Below are positions 1-8,377 of a DNA stretch of 64,000 nucleotides, piece by piece. This DNA comes from an uncultured Fusobacterium sp. (GTDB taxonomy: Bacteria > Fusobacteriota > Fusobacteriia > Fusobacteriales > Fusobacteriaceae), in the NCBI RefSeq assembly GCF_905200055.1, contig NZ_CAJKIS010000003.1:1-64000 (forward strand). Reading direction: 5' to 3'. Positions within the stretch are counted from its first letter, which is position 1. The number at the start of each line of letters is the position of its first letter. Made by a program: the position numbers and the translations under genes. The notes beneath the pieces are model-generated. The model saw only the letters and a program-made list of their open reading frames with translations. It searched no databases and was not told the origin of the DNA.

Positions 1-113
1 GTTGCATTTTCTTAACTGCATTTCGCTGAGGGCTTCTAATATTCACTTCCAAATTGCGTCAACTTGATGTTAGGGATAATATATTTTACTTTAACTATTA
101 GAATGATAAATAC
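1..113. other. Left-edge segment, no gene recognised
   Basis: The first 60 bases are about 40 percent G+C, clearly richer than the flanking DNA. A short open frame on the plus strand enters from the left edge and stops at about 66-68. It could be the 3' end of a gene or element lying outside the window. I do not recognise it. Confidence 0.3.
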
Positions 114-1295
114 TTATTTCTTATTATAAGCAGAATGGATATTCATTATTTGTATCTCTACACCAATAGCTAGAGCATCTTCATCAATATCAAAAAGCCC
201 ATTGTGAGCTGGACTATCTATCCCTTTATCTTGATTTTTAACTCCTAAGGTAAAAAAAGCTCCTGGGGTATTTTCTATAAAATATGCAAAATCCTCTACT
301 CCCATATTAGCAACTTTTTTCTCATATATCTTATCTGCTCCTAAAAGTTTAGTTGCATTTTCTTTAATTATATCTACTTCTTTATCATGGTTTATTAAGG
401 CAGTATATCCCTCTTCTCTTATAAACTCTCCACTTCCACCAAATCCCTTTGGAATATTAGTTACTATCTCCTCTATTCTTTTCAATGCCATAGCTCTAAC
501 TTCTGGATTTAAAGTTCTTAAAGTTCCTACTAATTGAACTTTATCAGCTATAATATTCCCTTGAGTTCCCCCCTTTATTGTTCCAATAGTTACAACTGCA
601 CTATCTCTAGCATCACAATTTCTACTTACAATTGATTGAAGAGCTATCATCACATGAGAGGCTACAAGAATAGCATCTACTCCATCACTAGGATAAGCTC
701 CATGGCAAGACTTCCCATAGATATTTATTTTTAAAGTATCTGAAGAAGCATTCATAGCTCCATATTTTATTCCTATCTCTCCAGTAGGAAGATACTCATC
801 TACATGTAAACCAAAAACACAGTCTACATTTTCCAAAGCTTCCTCTTTTATCATAGGTTTTGCTCCTCCAACTGTCTCTTCAGCTGGCTGAAAGAAAAAT
901 CTTAAATTACATGGTGGAACAATTTTATTTTTAGCAAAATATCTTGCTACTCCCAAGGCTATTGTTGTATGTGCATCATGTCCACAGGCATGACAAACTC
1001 CCTGATTTTTTGACGAATAATCACATGTTTTTCTATCTTCTATTGGTAGTGCATCAATATCAGCTCTTAGAGCTATTGTATAGTCTTTATTCTTTCCCTC
1101 TATCTCAGCAATTACTCCAGTTTTAAAAACCTCTTTTTTATATGTTATTCCCATCTCATTTAAATATTCACATATTTTATTCATTGTTCTAAACTCTTGT
1201 TGTCCTAATTCAGGGTGAGAGTGAAAATCTCTTCTTACATCAATAAGCCATTGTTTTTCATCTTCAACAAGTTTTTTTATATTAGTAATATCCAT
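114..1295 (-). CDS. M20D family metal-dependent amidohydrolase
   Basis: A 393-residue cytosolic zinc hydrolase of the hippurate/N-acyl-amino-acid amidohydrolase type. The N-terminal part carries the family metal motifs RADIDALP and CHACGHDAHT (about residues 78-112). FFQPAEE follows near residue 135, and a typical M20 dimerisation domain occupies the middle. It is the last gene of the lysine-riboswitch operon, 9 bases after lysA. That context makes N-acetyl-diaminopimelate or another N-acylated amino acid a reasonable substrate, but family members of this kind cannot be assigned a substrate from sequence. Length is normal for the family. Confident of the family, not of the substrate. Confidence 0.85.
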   Translation of the reverse strand: MDITNIKKLVEDEKQWLIDVRRDFHSHPELGQQEFRTMNKICEYLNEMGITYKKEVFKTGVIAEIEGKNKDYTIALRADIDALPIEDRKTCDYSSKNQGVCHACGHDAHTTIALGVARYFAKNKIVPPCNLRFFFQPAEETVGGAKPMIKEEALENVDCVFGLHVDEYLPTGEIGIKYGAMNASSDTLKINIYGKSCHGAYPSDGVDAILVASHVMIALQSIVSRNCDARDSAVVTIGTIKGGTQGNIIADKVQLVGTLRTLNPEVRAMALKRIEEIVTNIPKGFGGSGEFIREEGYTALINHDKEVDIIKENATKLLGADKIYEKKVANMGVEDFAYFIENTPGAFFTLGVKNQDKGIDSPAHNGLFDIDEDALAIGVEIQIMNIHSAYNKK

Positions 1296-1304
1296 ATATT
1301 TCTC

Positions 1305-2609
1305 CTATAATTCTGTATAAATATCATTTCTTACTAAATCTTCTAAACTTTCTCTTTTAATTGAGATAGCACTCTTTCCATTTTTTACAAATACAACTGC
1401 TGGTCTCTGTGCTTTATTGTAGTTACTTGACATTGAATATCCATATGCTCCTGTTGTTCCTACTAACAATAGATCTCCTTTTTCTGCTTTTCCTAGTTTT
1501 CTATTTTTTATTATTAAATCTCCAGATTCACAACATTTTCCTGCTACTGTTACTATTTCATCTTCAATTTCATCTAACTTATTAGCTATTACAGCCTCAT
1601 ACTCTGCTTGATAAAGTGCTGGTCTTATATTATCTGTCATTCCTCCATCTATAAACACATATTTAATCCCACCAAAAGTTTCTTTGGTTCCTCCAACTCT
1701 ATACAAAGTACTTCCTGCATTTCCTATTATACTTCTTCCTGGTTCAATAGATATTTTTTCTATTGTCATATTTTCTTTTTCTAGACTCTTTTCTATATGC
1801 TCTATCATAGATTTCATAAATTTTTCAATATCTATTGCTGTATCTTTTTCTGTATAGTAAACTCCAAATCCTCCACCTAGATTGATCTCTGGAATAGAGA
1901 TATTTAATTTTTCAGATATTTTTTTAGTCTCTTTTATCATAACTTCTATTCCCTCATGGAAAGCTTTTGTATCAAAAATTTGTGATCCTATGTGACAATG
2001 GAAACCTAAAAATTCTAGATTTTTATCTGAAACAATTTTTGCTACAATCTCTGGAAATCTCTCATCAAATATTGATTCTCCAAATTTTGAAGAGTGTTTA
2101 GATGTTTGAATATACTCATGTGTATGAGCATCTATTCCTATGTTTATTCTCAACATAACTTTTATCTTTTGATTTTTTTCTTTACAAATATTAGAAACTC
2201 TTTCTATCTCCTCTTCGTTATCAAGAATTATACTACCTATATTATAGTCCAAACACATTTTTAACTCATCATCTGTTTTATTATTTCCATGCATATGAAC
2301 TCTTTTCATAGAGATTCCACTTGCTTTTATTGTATATAATTCTCCACCTGATACTGCATCTATATGTAAATCATGTTTTTCTACTAATTTACATATAGCT
2401 TTTGATAAAAAAGCTTTTGAAGCATATACAACTGTTGTTTTAAATCTATCACTTTTAAAGTTTTCTCTATACTTCAACATATTTTCTTCTATTAACTGTT
2501 GATCCATTATATACAATGGTGTACCATATTTCTCTGCTAGTTCTGTTACTTTTATTCCCCCTATCTCCAATACTCCACCACTGTTTATCATTGTTCCAAA
2601 AAATTTCAT
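1305..2609 (-). CDS. lysA: Diaminopimelate decarboxylase
   Basis: Catalyses meso-diaminopimelate to L-lysine, the last step of lysine synthesis; PLP-dependent, fold-type III. The 434-residue chain has the PLP-lysine region (VVYASKAF near residue 60), a glycine-rich phosphate-binding stretch (NLGGGFGVYY), the EPGRS motif, and the C-terminal CCESGD active-site motif. The ATG overlaps the stop of the upstream gene (ATGA), and AGGAGG lies in front of it, so translation is probably coupled. It is under the lysine riboswitch about 5 kb upstream, which fits end-product repression. Its presence implies a DAP-containing pathway, unlike fusobacteria that use lanthionine in murein. Confidence 0.95.
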   Translation of the reverse strand: MKFFGTMINSGGVLEIGGIKVTELAEKYGTPLYIMDQQLIEENMLKYRENFKSDRFKTTVVYASKAFLSKAICKLVEKHDLHIDAVSGGELYTIKASGISMKRVHMHGNNKTDDELKMCLDYNIGSIILDNEEEIERVSNICKEKNQKIKVMLRINIGIDAHTHEYIQTSKHSSKFGESIFDERFPEIVAKIVSDKNLEFLGFHCHIGSQIFDTKAFHEGIEVMIKETKKISEKLNISIPEINLGGGFGVYYTEKDTAIDIEKFMKSMIEHIEKSLEKENMTIEKISIEPGRSIIGNAGSTLYRVGGTKETFGGIKYVFIDGGMTDNIRPALYQAEYEAVIANKLDEIEDEIVTVAGKCCESGDLIIKNRKLGKAEKGDLLLVGTTGAYGYSMSSNYNKAQRPAVVFVKNGKSAISIKRESLEDLVRNDIYTEL

Positions 2610-3064
2610 TTTTTTCCTCCTAAAGATAAATTTTTCTTTTGCTTAATTGCTTTATAATAAGCTTGAGTTATTGTCGAACCTAAAAGTATTCCCACTGTTA
2701 TTGCTCCACCTATAATTAAAGTTTGTATTCCTTTTTGAACAGCAAAAGATATATCATTTTTTATAATACCATACATTGTATAATAAACTCCACTTCCTGG
2801 TACTAATGGAATAAATCCTCCTATTAAAAAAACTATTGCTGGAGCTTTTTCTTTTCTTGCCATTAATTCTGAGTAAAGAGTCATTGCAAAGGAGGCAAGT
2901 AAAAAAGCTGTTGCTTCTGATAAATTAAATTTTATAGCTAATAGGTACACAAACCATCCGATTCCTCCACTTAATCCAGCAAAAAAAAGTTTTTTCCCTT
3001 CTAAACCAAATAATATTCCAAATCCAGTAGTTGCTATAAATGAAGCAACTATTTGAATAATCAT
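2606..3064 (-). CDS. ThrE-like exporter, small subunit (threonine/serine exporter C-terminal half)
   Basis: A 152-residue integral membrane protein with about four to five hydrophobic helices, matching the short half (DUF3815/ThrE_2 type) of split threonine/serine exporters. The motif IPLVPGSGVYYTMYG near residues 84-98 is typical of this family. It follows the long subunit by 19 bases and overlaps lysA by 4 bases. Family members export threonine and serine. Inside a lysine-controlled operon the substrate may be lysine, DAP or another amino acid, which is inference only. GGGGGATG lies before the ATG. Confidence 0.8.
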   Translation of the reverse strand: MIIQIVASFIATTGFGILFGLEGKKLFFAGLSGGIGWFVYLLAIKFNLSEATAFLLASFAMTLYSELMARKEKAPAIVFLIGGFIPLVPGSGVYYTMYGIIKNDISFAVQKGIQTLIIGGAITVGILLGSTITQAYYKAIKQKKNLSLGGKK

Positions 3065-3083
3065 CTTTCATCCCCCATAGAAT

Positions 3084-3848
3084 TTATATAAATATTGAAA
3101 GTACAACTCCTGAACCTGAAGCTAAAGCAATACCTACAGATACTGCTTCTATTCCTCTTGATAAACCAGAAACAAAATCTCCTGAAACAATATCTCTAAT
3201 AGAATTAGTAAAAGATATCCCCGGAACTAAAAGCATTAAAGTAGAGATAATCGAAATTGAAAAATTAGAGATAAATCCTATTTTAAAAAATATTATTGAT
3301 ACTATTGTTGTTACCATTCCACCTATAAAATTTGTAAAGAAAGAATTTAAGTGTAAATGTGCTGTAAATTTATCTATAACAGTTAAAAATATAGCTGATA
3401 TACTAGCTACAACACTATCACAGTATCCTCCTTTAAATAATATAGCAAAGGCTCCTCCTACAAGAACATTCCCTAATAATTTTTTTAAAAATGTAAGTTT
3501 ATTACTTTGTTCTATCTCTTTCAATTTTAATTCTATCTCTTTTATAGAGTATTTTTCTAAACTTCTAGCAATAGAATTTAATTCATGAACTTTTTCTAAA
3601 TTTAAAGTTCTATTTTCTATTCTTTCTATTTTTGAATATTTACTTCCATTAGGATATTCCATTGATGTTATAATAGTATTTAAAGTAGCAAAACTATTGC
3701 TGTTTATTCCATAGTGAGCAAATGTTCTCTTTATTGTTTCTTCAACTCTATAAGTTTCAGCCCCATTTTGAAGCAACAATCTTCCTAAGCCACATGCAAT
3801 CTCTATTATACTTTCATCATTTACTGTCTTTTCCCTAAAATCTTCCAT
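3084..3848 (-). CDS. ThrE-like exporter, large subunit (DUF1212)
   Basis: A 254-residue protein with a cytosolic N-terminal domain of about 120 residues followed by about five membrane helices, the layout of the ThrE N-terminal half. The early motif GRLLLQNGAETYRVEETI is a clear family signature, and MLLVPGISFTNSIRDI closes the membrane core. It presumably forms a heteromeric exporter with the small subunit directly downstream. The start sits 4 bases past the ldcA stop; the Shine-Dalgarno (AAAGG) overlaps that stop and is rather distant, so coupling to ldcA is likely. Confidence 0.82.
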   Translation of the reverse strand: MEDFREKTVNDESIIEIACGLGRLLLQNGAETYRVEETIKRTFAHYGINSNSFATLNTIITSMEYPNGSKYSKIERIENRTLNLEKVHELNSIARSLEKYSIKEIELKLKEIEQSNKLTFLKKLLGNVLVGGAFAILFKGGYCDSVVASISAIFLTVIDKFTAHLHLNSFFTNFIGGMVTTIVSIIFFKIGFISNFSISIISTLMLLVPGISFTNSIRDIVSGDFVSGLSRGIEAVSVGIALASGSGVVLSIFI

Positions 3849-3852
3849 ATTT

Positions 3853-4773
3853 TTAATCTATTACCTTTTCAAGAATAGTTATTCTTTTTTCTAAAGTATT
3901 TAATCTTGCCTTTGCTCCTAAAGGTAAAGTAAGCATAGGCTCACTATGTCCAGATTCAAAATTATATACTACAGGTTTATTTATTCCTGAAAGATAATCT
4001 TCAAAAACATCTAATAGAGGCATATCTTTATCTGAATCTGGTGGACAGTTTCTAAAGTCTCCTAAAATTATCCCACTAACTTTTTCAAAAACTTTAAATT
4101 TCTTCAATTGATTTAACATTCTATCTATCTTATATGTTGGCTCTCCAACTTCTTCTAAAAATAGTATTTTCCCTTCATATTCTAAATCATATTCTGTTCC
4201 CAAAGTGGCAATAAGAGTTGCTAAGTTTCCTCCAACTATCTCTCCAGTAGCTTCTCCTTCACTCAATACTCCTAACTCTTTAGAAAAGTTTTTTAATTCA
4301 TAATTTTCATGTTCAACCATTAAAACATCTACAAAATTTTCATATGTATCTAAATTATATTCACCAGAAAAATTGCTTACTGCCATTGGTCCATGAAAAG
4401 TTATCAATCCTGTTTTTCTTTGAATTGCCATATGTAATGTTGTAATATCACTATATCCAATAAAAACTTTAGGATTATTTTTTATAATTTCAAAATCAAC
4501 TAATTCTATTAATCTATTACAACCATATCCACCTCTCATACATATGATTGCATCTATTTCTGGATTTGCAAAAAAATCATTAATATCTTTTGCTCTTAAT
4601 TCATCTGTTCCTGCATAAGAAAACCATTGACTTTTTGTACTCTCTCCTAAAACTACTTTAAATCCCATATCTTCTAAATTCTTTTTTGCACTCTCTAAAT
4701 TTTCTAGTGAAGTACAACTTGCAGGGGCTATCATTCCAATTGTTGCACCTTTTCTCAATCTTTTTCCTACCAT
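3853..4773 (-). CDS. LD-carboxypeptidase, S66 family
   Basis: Serine peptidase that removes the terminal D-alanine from murein tetrapeptides during cell-wall recycling (LdcA/MccF family). Motifs visible: GATIGMIAPAS at the N terminus, the nucleophile region MRGGYGCNRL, GYSDITTL, and C-terminal SGHSEPMLTLPLG with the catalytic His. I chose the ATG at 4773 (306 residues) because the longer start at 4788 lies in the Shine-Dalgarno itself (ATGGAGGAC, 8 bases before this ATG). Being between a DD-carboxypeptidase and lysA, it points to processing of DAP-containing murein peptides. Confidence 0.88.
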   Translation of the reverse strand: MVGKRLRKGATIGMIAPASCTSLENLESAKKNLEDMGFKVVLGESTKSQWFSYAGTDELRAKDINDFFANPEIDAIICMRGGYGCNRLIELVDFEIIKNNPKVFIGYSDITTLHMAIQRKTGLITFHGPMAVSNFSGEYNLDTYENFVDVLMVEHENYELKNFSKELGVLSEGEATGEIVGGNLATLIATLGTEYDLEYEGKILFLEEVGEPTYKIDRMLNQLKKFKVFEKVSGIILGDFRNCPPDSDKDMPLLDVFEDYLSGINKPVVYNFESGHSEPMLTLPLGAKARLNTLEKRITILEKVID

Positions 4774-4849
4774 AACAAAGTCCTCCATTATTATAATATT
4801 CAGAATAAAAGGCTGACAATAGTAATATCTAAGCCAACCTTTTTTTCTA

Positions 4850-6259
4850 TTATTTAATCATTCCATTTAAAAGTTTTTCCATCTCTGCTCTTAATTGTTG
4901 ACGTGTTCCATTCCAATGATTCACAACAAGAGCAAAAGCTATTTTTTTCCCATCTTTATCTAAATATCCAGCATAAGATTGAACTCCACTCATACTTCCA
5001 CTTTTTATTTTTGCATTTCCTGATAGTGGAGTTTCTACTAAAAATTTAGCTACAGTTCCTTCTTTACCTGCTATTGGTAAAAGATTAGCAAATCCTTTAT
5101 TTGTTTTATCCATATACACTAAAACTTCTGTTAAAAATTTTGTTGATAATCTATCTGCACAAGAAAGTCCACTTCCATCATACATTACAAGAGAATCTAT
5201 GTTAATTCCTTTATTTTTCCAAAATTCAATAATATCTATATCTTTTAATTTCAGTATTTCAAAAATATGTTCTGCATAATGATTATCACTTCTTGTCAAT
5301 AAAACTTTTAATATCTCTGATAATGGTACTGATTGTGTAACTGCTAAAATTTCTCCATTCTTTAGCTGTTTATTACTAATTCTTGAAGTAACCACTTTCC
5401 CTGATACTTTTATCCCATCTTTTGTTAAGTTTTCCTTTAAATATTCACCTAAAAACATTGCTGGATCTGGAATATCACTATCTATTTCAACAGTTTTATT
5501 TTTAGGCATAACCCCTCTCAATATTCTATTATTATCAAATGGTACACCTCTTACATAAATATTCTTTTCTCCTTCTTCTGAAACTGTTACTTTATTATCA
5601 AAACTTATACCTTTTATATTAGGTACAATTTTTTCAACTATAACTTTTTCATTATCTGATTTTAGGTATATTTTATATAGATTATCAAAAATACTTATTC
5701 CATTTGTAATAGGTGCATAATCAGTTCCCATATCTTCCCATAGCCATTTTCCTGATATTCCTTCATATCCAAACATATCATCTAAAACAACTATATCACC
5801 TTTTACCTCTTTTATTCCAGCTTTTTTTACTGCTAAAATCCATTCTTTTAAAAACTCATCTTGTTTTTTCTCTATTCCATTAGAACCTAAAGTTGGATCT
5901 CCTCCACCTTGAATAAAAAGATCTCCATTTAATATCCCCTTATTTGATATTTTACCTTGATATAACAGTTTTGTTTCTAATTTAAAATCTTCTCCTAAAA
6001 CTTCATAAGCTGTTGCTGAAGTTACTATTTTCATTACAGAGGCTGGAATTAATGGAACTTTTCCCTTATAGTTAGCTATACTTTCTCCACTTTTTAAATC
6101 AATAGCATAAAAGCTAAAATTTCCATACTCTAATATATCTGCTTGTACAAACTCTTTTACAGGTTTTAGTTGTCTTCTTTCTTCTATTGATGAAATATTA
6201 CTACATCCATTTAAAATAAATGCTGCTGCTATAGTTGATATCAGAACTTTTTTTATCAT
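4850..6259 (-). CDS. dacB: D-alanyl-D-alanine carboxypeptidase/endopeptidase, PBP4 (class C), lipoprotein
   Basis: A murein-trimming penicillin-binding protein. The first 19 residues form a lipoprotein signal ending in ILNGC, so Cys19 is probably lipidated and the enzyme anchored at the cell envelope. The three penicillin-binding motifs are present: SVMK (Ser74, Lys77), SDN in RSDNHYAE, and KSG in KSGSMSG. Length 469 residues is usual for PBP4, with the inserted domains between SxxK and SxN. It lies between spmB and ldcA in the lysine-controlled operon. A 61-base gap with a weak imperfect hairpin separates it from ldcA. Confidence 0.9.
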   Translation of the reverse strand: MIKKVLISTIAAAFILNGCSNISSIEERRQLKPVKEFVQADILEYGNFSFYAIDLKSGESIANYKGKVPLIPASVMKIVTSATAYEVLGEDFKLETKLLYQGKISNKGILNGDLFIQGGGDPTLGSNGIEKKQDEFLKEWILAVKKAGIKEVKGDIVVLDDMFGYEGISGKWLWEDMGTDYAPITNGISIFDNLYKIYLKSDNEKVIVEKIVPNIKGISFDNKVTVSEEGEKNIYVRGVPFDNNRILRGVMPKNKTVEIDSDIPDPAMFLGEYLKENLTKDGIKVSGKVVTSRISNKQLKNGEILAVTQSVPLSEILKVLLTRSDNHYAEHIFEILKLKDIDIIEFWKNKGINIDSLVMYDGSGLSCADRLSTKFLTEVLVYMDKTNKGFANLLPIAGKEGTVAKFLVETPLSGNAKIKSGSMSGVQSYAGYLDKDGKKIAFALVVNHWNGTRQQLRAEMEKLLNGMIK

Positions 6260-6280
6260 ATTTCCCTCTCTTAGTTAATT

Positions 6281-6820
6281 TTATCCAAAAACAATATTAG
6301 AAATCCATACTGCTGTTAATAATCCTGCTAAGTCAGCTAATAATCCTGATAATACTGCATGTCTTGTTTTTCTTATACTTACTGCTCCAAAATATACTGC
6401 TAATACATAGAATGTTGTTTCTGTTGATCCACTCATTGTTGATGCCATTCTTCCTATTAATGAATCTGCACCATGTGTTTTCATTAAATCAACTAATATT
6501 CCATTTGCCCCTCCACCTGATAATGGTCTCATTATTGCTAATGGTAATACTTCTCCTGGCATTCCTATTTTTGATAATATTGGATCTAGTATTTTTACCA
6601 TCCAATCTATGCTTCCTGAAGCTCTAAATATTCCTATTGCAACTAACATTGCAACTAAAAATGGAATTATTCTTACTGCTGTTGTGAATCCTTCCTTTGC
6701 TCCTTCACAAAACACCTCATAAACTTTTACTTTTTTTATTACTCCTGTTAATACTATCCCTAATATCATCACTGGTATTGCATATAAAGATATTAAATTC
6801 ATTATTCCTGTAAATGTCAT
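6281..6820 (-). CDS. spmB: SpmB-like membrane protein (nucleoside-recognition/Gate domain)
   Basis: A 179-residue membrane protein with the Gate domain motif region IRPLSGGGANGILVDL, four to five helices, and the TTFYVLAVYFG segment seen in spore maturation protein B homologues. In Bacillus SpmA/SpmB affect spore-core dehydration, but homologues are widespread in non-sporulating bacteria, where they are thought to be transporters of unknown substrate. It lies 19 bases after spmA. Its position directly behind a lysine riboswitch makes a role in amino-acid or murein-precursor movement plausible. Confidence 0.85.
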   Translation of the reverse strand: MTFTGIMNLISLYAIPVMILGIVLTGVIKKVKVYEVFCEGAKEGFTTAVRIIPFLVAMLVAIGIFRASGSIDWMVKILDPILSKIGMPGEVLPLAIMRPLSGGGANGILVDLMKTHGADSLIGRMASTMSGSTETTFYVLAVYFGAVSIRKTRHAVLSGLLADLAGLLTAVWISNIVFG

Positions 6821-6839
6821 AATTTTTTCCCCCTCTTAA

Positions 6840-7460
6840 CTATTTAGTTTCCTCTTTTGTTGTTGTAACTTTTTCTCTCTTATATTTTGGAAGTTTCTCT
6901 AATACTTTACATGCTATTATTGCCACTGTTGTTGATACTGCAGTTGCTATTATTGTTGGTCCTATTACATCTGCTGGATTAGCTGCTCCTGCTGCTGATC
7001 TATACGCTATTATACTTGATGAAATAAGTGTTATTGAAGATGTATTAATTGCCAAAAACATTACCATTGCATTTGAGGCTTCATCTTTATTTTCATTTAA
7101 ATCTTGTAACTCTTGCATAGCTTTTATTCCTAATGGTGTTGCTGCATTTCCTAGTCCAAAGAAGTTTGCTGCCATATTTGCAACTATACTTCCCATTGCT
7201 GGATGATCTGCTGGTACTTCAGGGAATAATCTTACCATTATAGGTTTCATTAATAGTCCCATACCTCTTACTATTCCAGCTTCTTCAGCTATCTTCATTA
7301 ACCCTAACCATAATGCCATTACTCCAATTAATCCTAATGATAGTTCTACTGCTGTTTCTGCCCACTCAATAGCCGCTGTTGAAACTGCCTCTATATTTCC
7401 AGTCAAAGTTCCAACTATTATCCCTATAACTATCATCCCGCACCAAATAAAATTTATCAT
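6840..7460 (-). CDS. spmA: SpmA-like membrane protein (nucleoside-recognition/Gate domain)
   Basis: First gene of the lysine-riboswitch operon, 206 residues. Hydrophobic helices alternate with the conserved patches MGSIVANMAANFFGLGNAATP and MVMFLAINTSSITL, characteristic of spore maturation protein A. It is paired with spmB immediately downstream, as usual for this two-component membrane system. The leader of about 420 bases from the inferred promoter carries the riboswitch and its terminator. The substrate is unknown; under lysine control, lysine, DAP or a murein peptide are candidates (inference). Confidence 0.85.
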   Translation of the reverse strand: MINFIWCGMIVIGIIVGTLTGNIEAVSTAAIEWAETAVELSLGLIGVMALWLGLMKIAEEAGIVRGMGLLMKPIMVRLFPEVPADHPAMGSIVANMAANFFGLGNAATPLGIKAMQELQDLNENKDEASNAMVMFLAINTSSITLISSSIIAYRSAAGAANPADVIGPTIIATAVSTTVAIIACKVLEKLPKYKREKVTTTKEETK

Positions 7461-7624
7461 ATTTTGCCCCCTTAAAAATAAATATTTCTATAATTCATTA
7501 TATAACTCACTATTTGAAAAAATGAAAATATTTTTTTTATATATGGTTTATATGTTGTTAATATATAAAAAAATTATTATTTATTATTTTTATATAGTTT
7601 AGCTATATAATTAATTATCAATAA

Positions 7625-7661
7625 AATAAAAAAAATCACAGCCTGGACTCCAAACTGTGAT
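7625..7661 (-). terminator. Riboswitch-controlled intrinsic terminator
   Basis: On the minus strand ATCACAG and CTGTGAT pair around an inner TGG/CCA stem and are followed by eight T. The 5' arm (TCACAG) can instead pair with CTGTGA at the 3' edge of the riboswitch P1 helix, extended by TAAAAT/ATTTTA, giving an antiterminator. Lysine binding would lock P1, free the terminator and stop transcription of spmA onward. Confidence 0.9.
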
Positions 7662-7687
7662 AAAATTTGTATAAAAATATATTTTAA

Positions 7688-7860
7688 TTCACAGATAGCA
7701 CTCCATTGAAAATTCAATGACAGTAGTATAAATATTTTCCATACTACCAACAAAAAGATTTAGCACTCTTTTTATTTCGGCAAAATTCCCTTTCAAAATA
7801 GATCTACACTCGCTAAGTTCCCTATTTTTACTAATGTTTTTTGCGCCTCTATCATCATAT
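7688..7860 (-). ncRNA. Lysine riboswitch (L box)
   Basis: Read on the minus strand, the segment carries the L-box landmarks in order: GATAGAGGCGC, AGTA..GGGAA, GCCGAAAT, AGAGTGC, GGTAGTATGG, ACTGTCATTG and finally TGGAGTGCTATCTGTGA. P1 forms between GATAG (7849-7853) and CTATC (7694-7698). The downstream terminator/antiterminator switch makes this a transcriptional OFF switch for the operon containing lysA. Confidence 0.93.
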
Positions 7861-7874
7861 AATTTGTACGTTCG

Positions 7875-7903
7875 ATTATACTTTACTAAATATAAAAAGT
7901 AAA
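7875..7903 (-). promoter_or_regulatory. Promoter of the lysine-riboswitch operon
   Basis: Minus strand: a perfect -10 TATAAT (7875-7880) lies 17 bases from a -35 TTTACT (7898-7903), about 15 bases upstream of the riboswitch P1. The remaining stretch to about 8045 is plain AT-rich DNA with no gene. Confidence 0.7.
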
Positions 7904-8044
7904 ATATAATAAATATATTATTTTCATTGTTTTAAAACATTTTTTTGATTTTATCTATTTCTAATGTGCACTAATAATTTTATTAGTTTTTTATCTGTAT
8001 TTTTTTCTATTTTAAAACAACAGTATAAATTTTTTATTCAAAAA

Positions 8045-8097
8045 ATAAAAACTACATTTGCCATCTTTGAACATTAGATTTCAAATGTAGTTTTCTT
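8045..8097. terminator. Terminator downstream of HU pair 1
   Basis: AAAACTACATTTG pairs with CAAATGTAGTTTT across a loop of about 20 bases. T-rich flanks on both sides mean it can act in either direction; it directly follows the stop of the minus-strand HU genes. Confidence 0.75.
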
Positions 8098-8098
8098 T

Positions 8099-8377
8099 TT
8101 ATTTTAATTTTTCTTGAACTTTTTTACTAGGTATAAATTTAACTGTTTTCTTTGGATATATTTCCATTCTTTCTCTTGTTGCTGGATTGCTAATAACTCT
8201 AGGTTTTCTTTCTAAAACTGAGAAACTTCCAACATTAAGAAATTTTACTGTTTCTCCTTTTTCTAATAATTCAGTTACAGTTTCTAAAAAAACTTCAACA
8301 TCTTTGCTTGCTTCTTGTTTATACATTTTTTTCTCTGATAATTTAGAATATAAATTTATAAAACTTTTTTTGTCCAT
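8099..8377 (-). CDS. HU/IHF-family DNA-binding protein (canonical-arm type), pair 1
   Basis: A 92-residue histone-like protein. An N-terminal helical dimerisation half is followed by the HU signature GSFSVLERKPRVISNPAT, the DNA-clasping beta-arm with the conserved R..R...NP.T residues, and the C-terminal YPKKTVKFIPSKK strand. It binds and bends DNA as a dimer. The gene starts at the stop of the upstream HU-like gene (TAATG overlap), so the two are translationally coupled and may form a heterodimer. The same two-gene arrangement recurs at 11464-12037. Confidence 0.88.
   Translation of the reverse strand: MDKKSFINLYSKLSEKKMYKQEASKDVEVFLETVTELLEKGETVKFLNVGSFSVLERKPRVISNPATRERMEIYPKKTVKFIPSKKVQEKLK

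Noticed and set aside
4789..4849. Terminator between dacB and ldcA that would split the lysine operon
   Set aside because: The stem is interrupted by mismatches and the T run on the minus strand is weak, so partial read-through is more likely than a true end.
8045..8070. Minus-strand sigma-54 promoter suggested by TGCCA
   Set aside because: No GC dinucleotide lies at the required 10-base distance, and it falls in the HU terminator hairpin.
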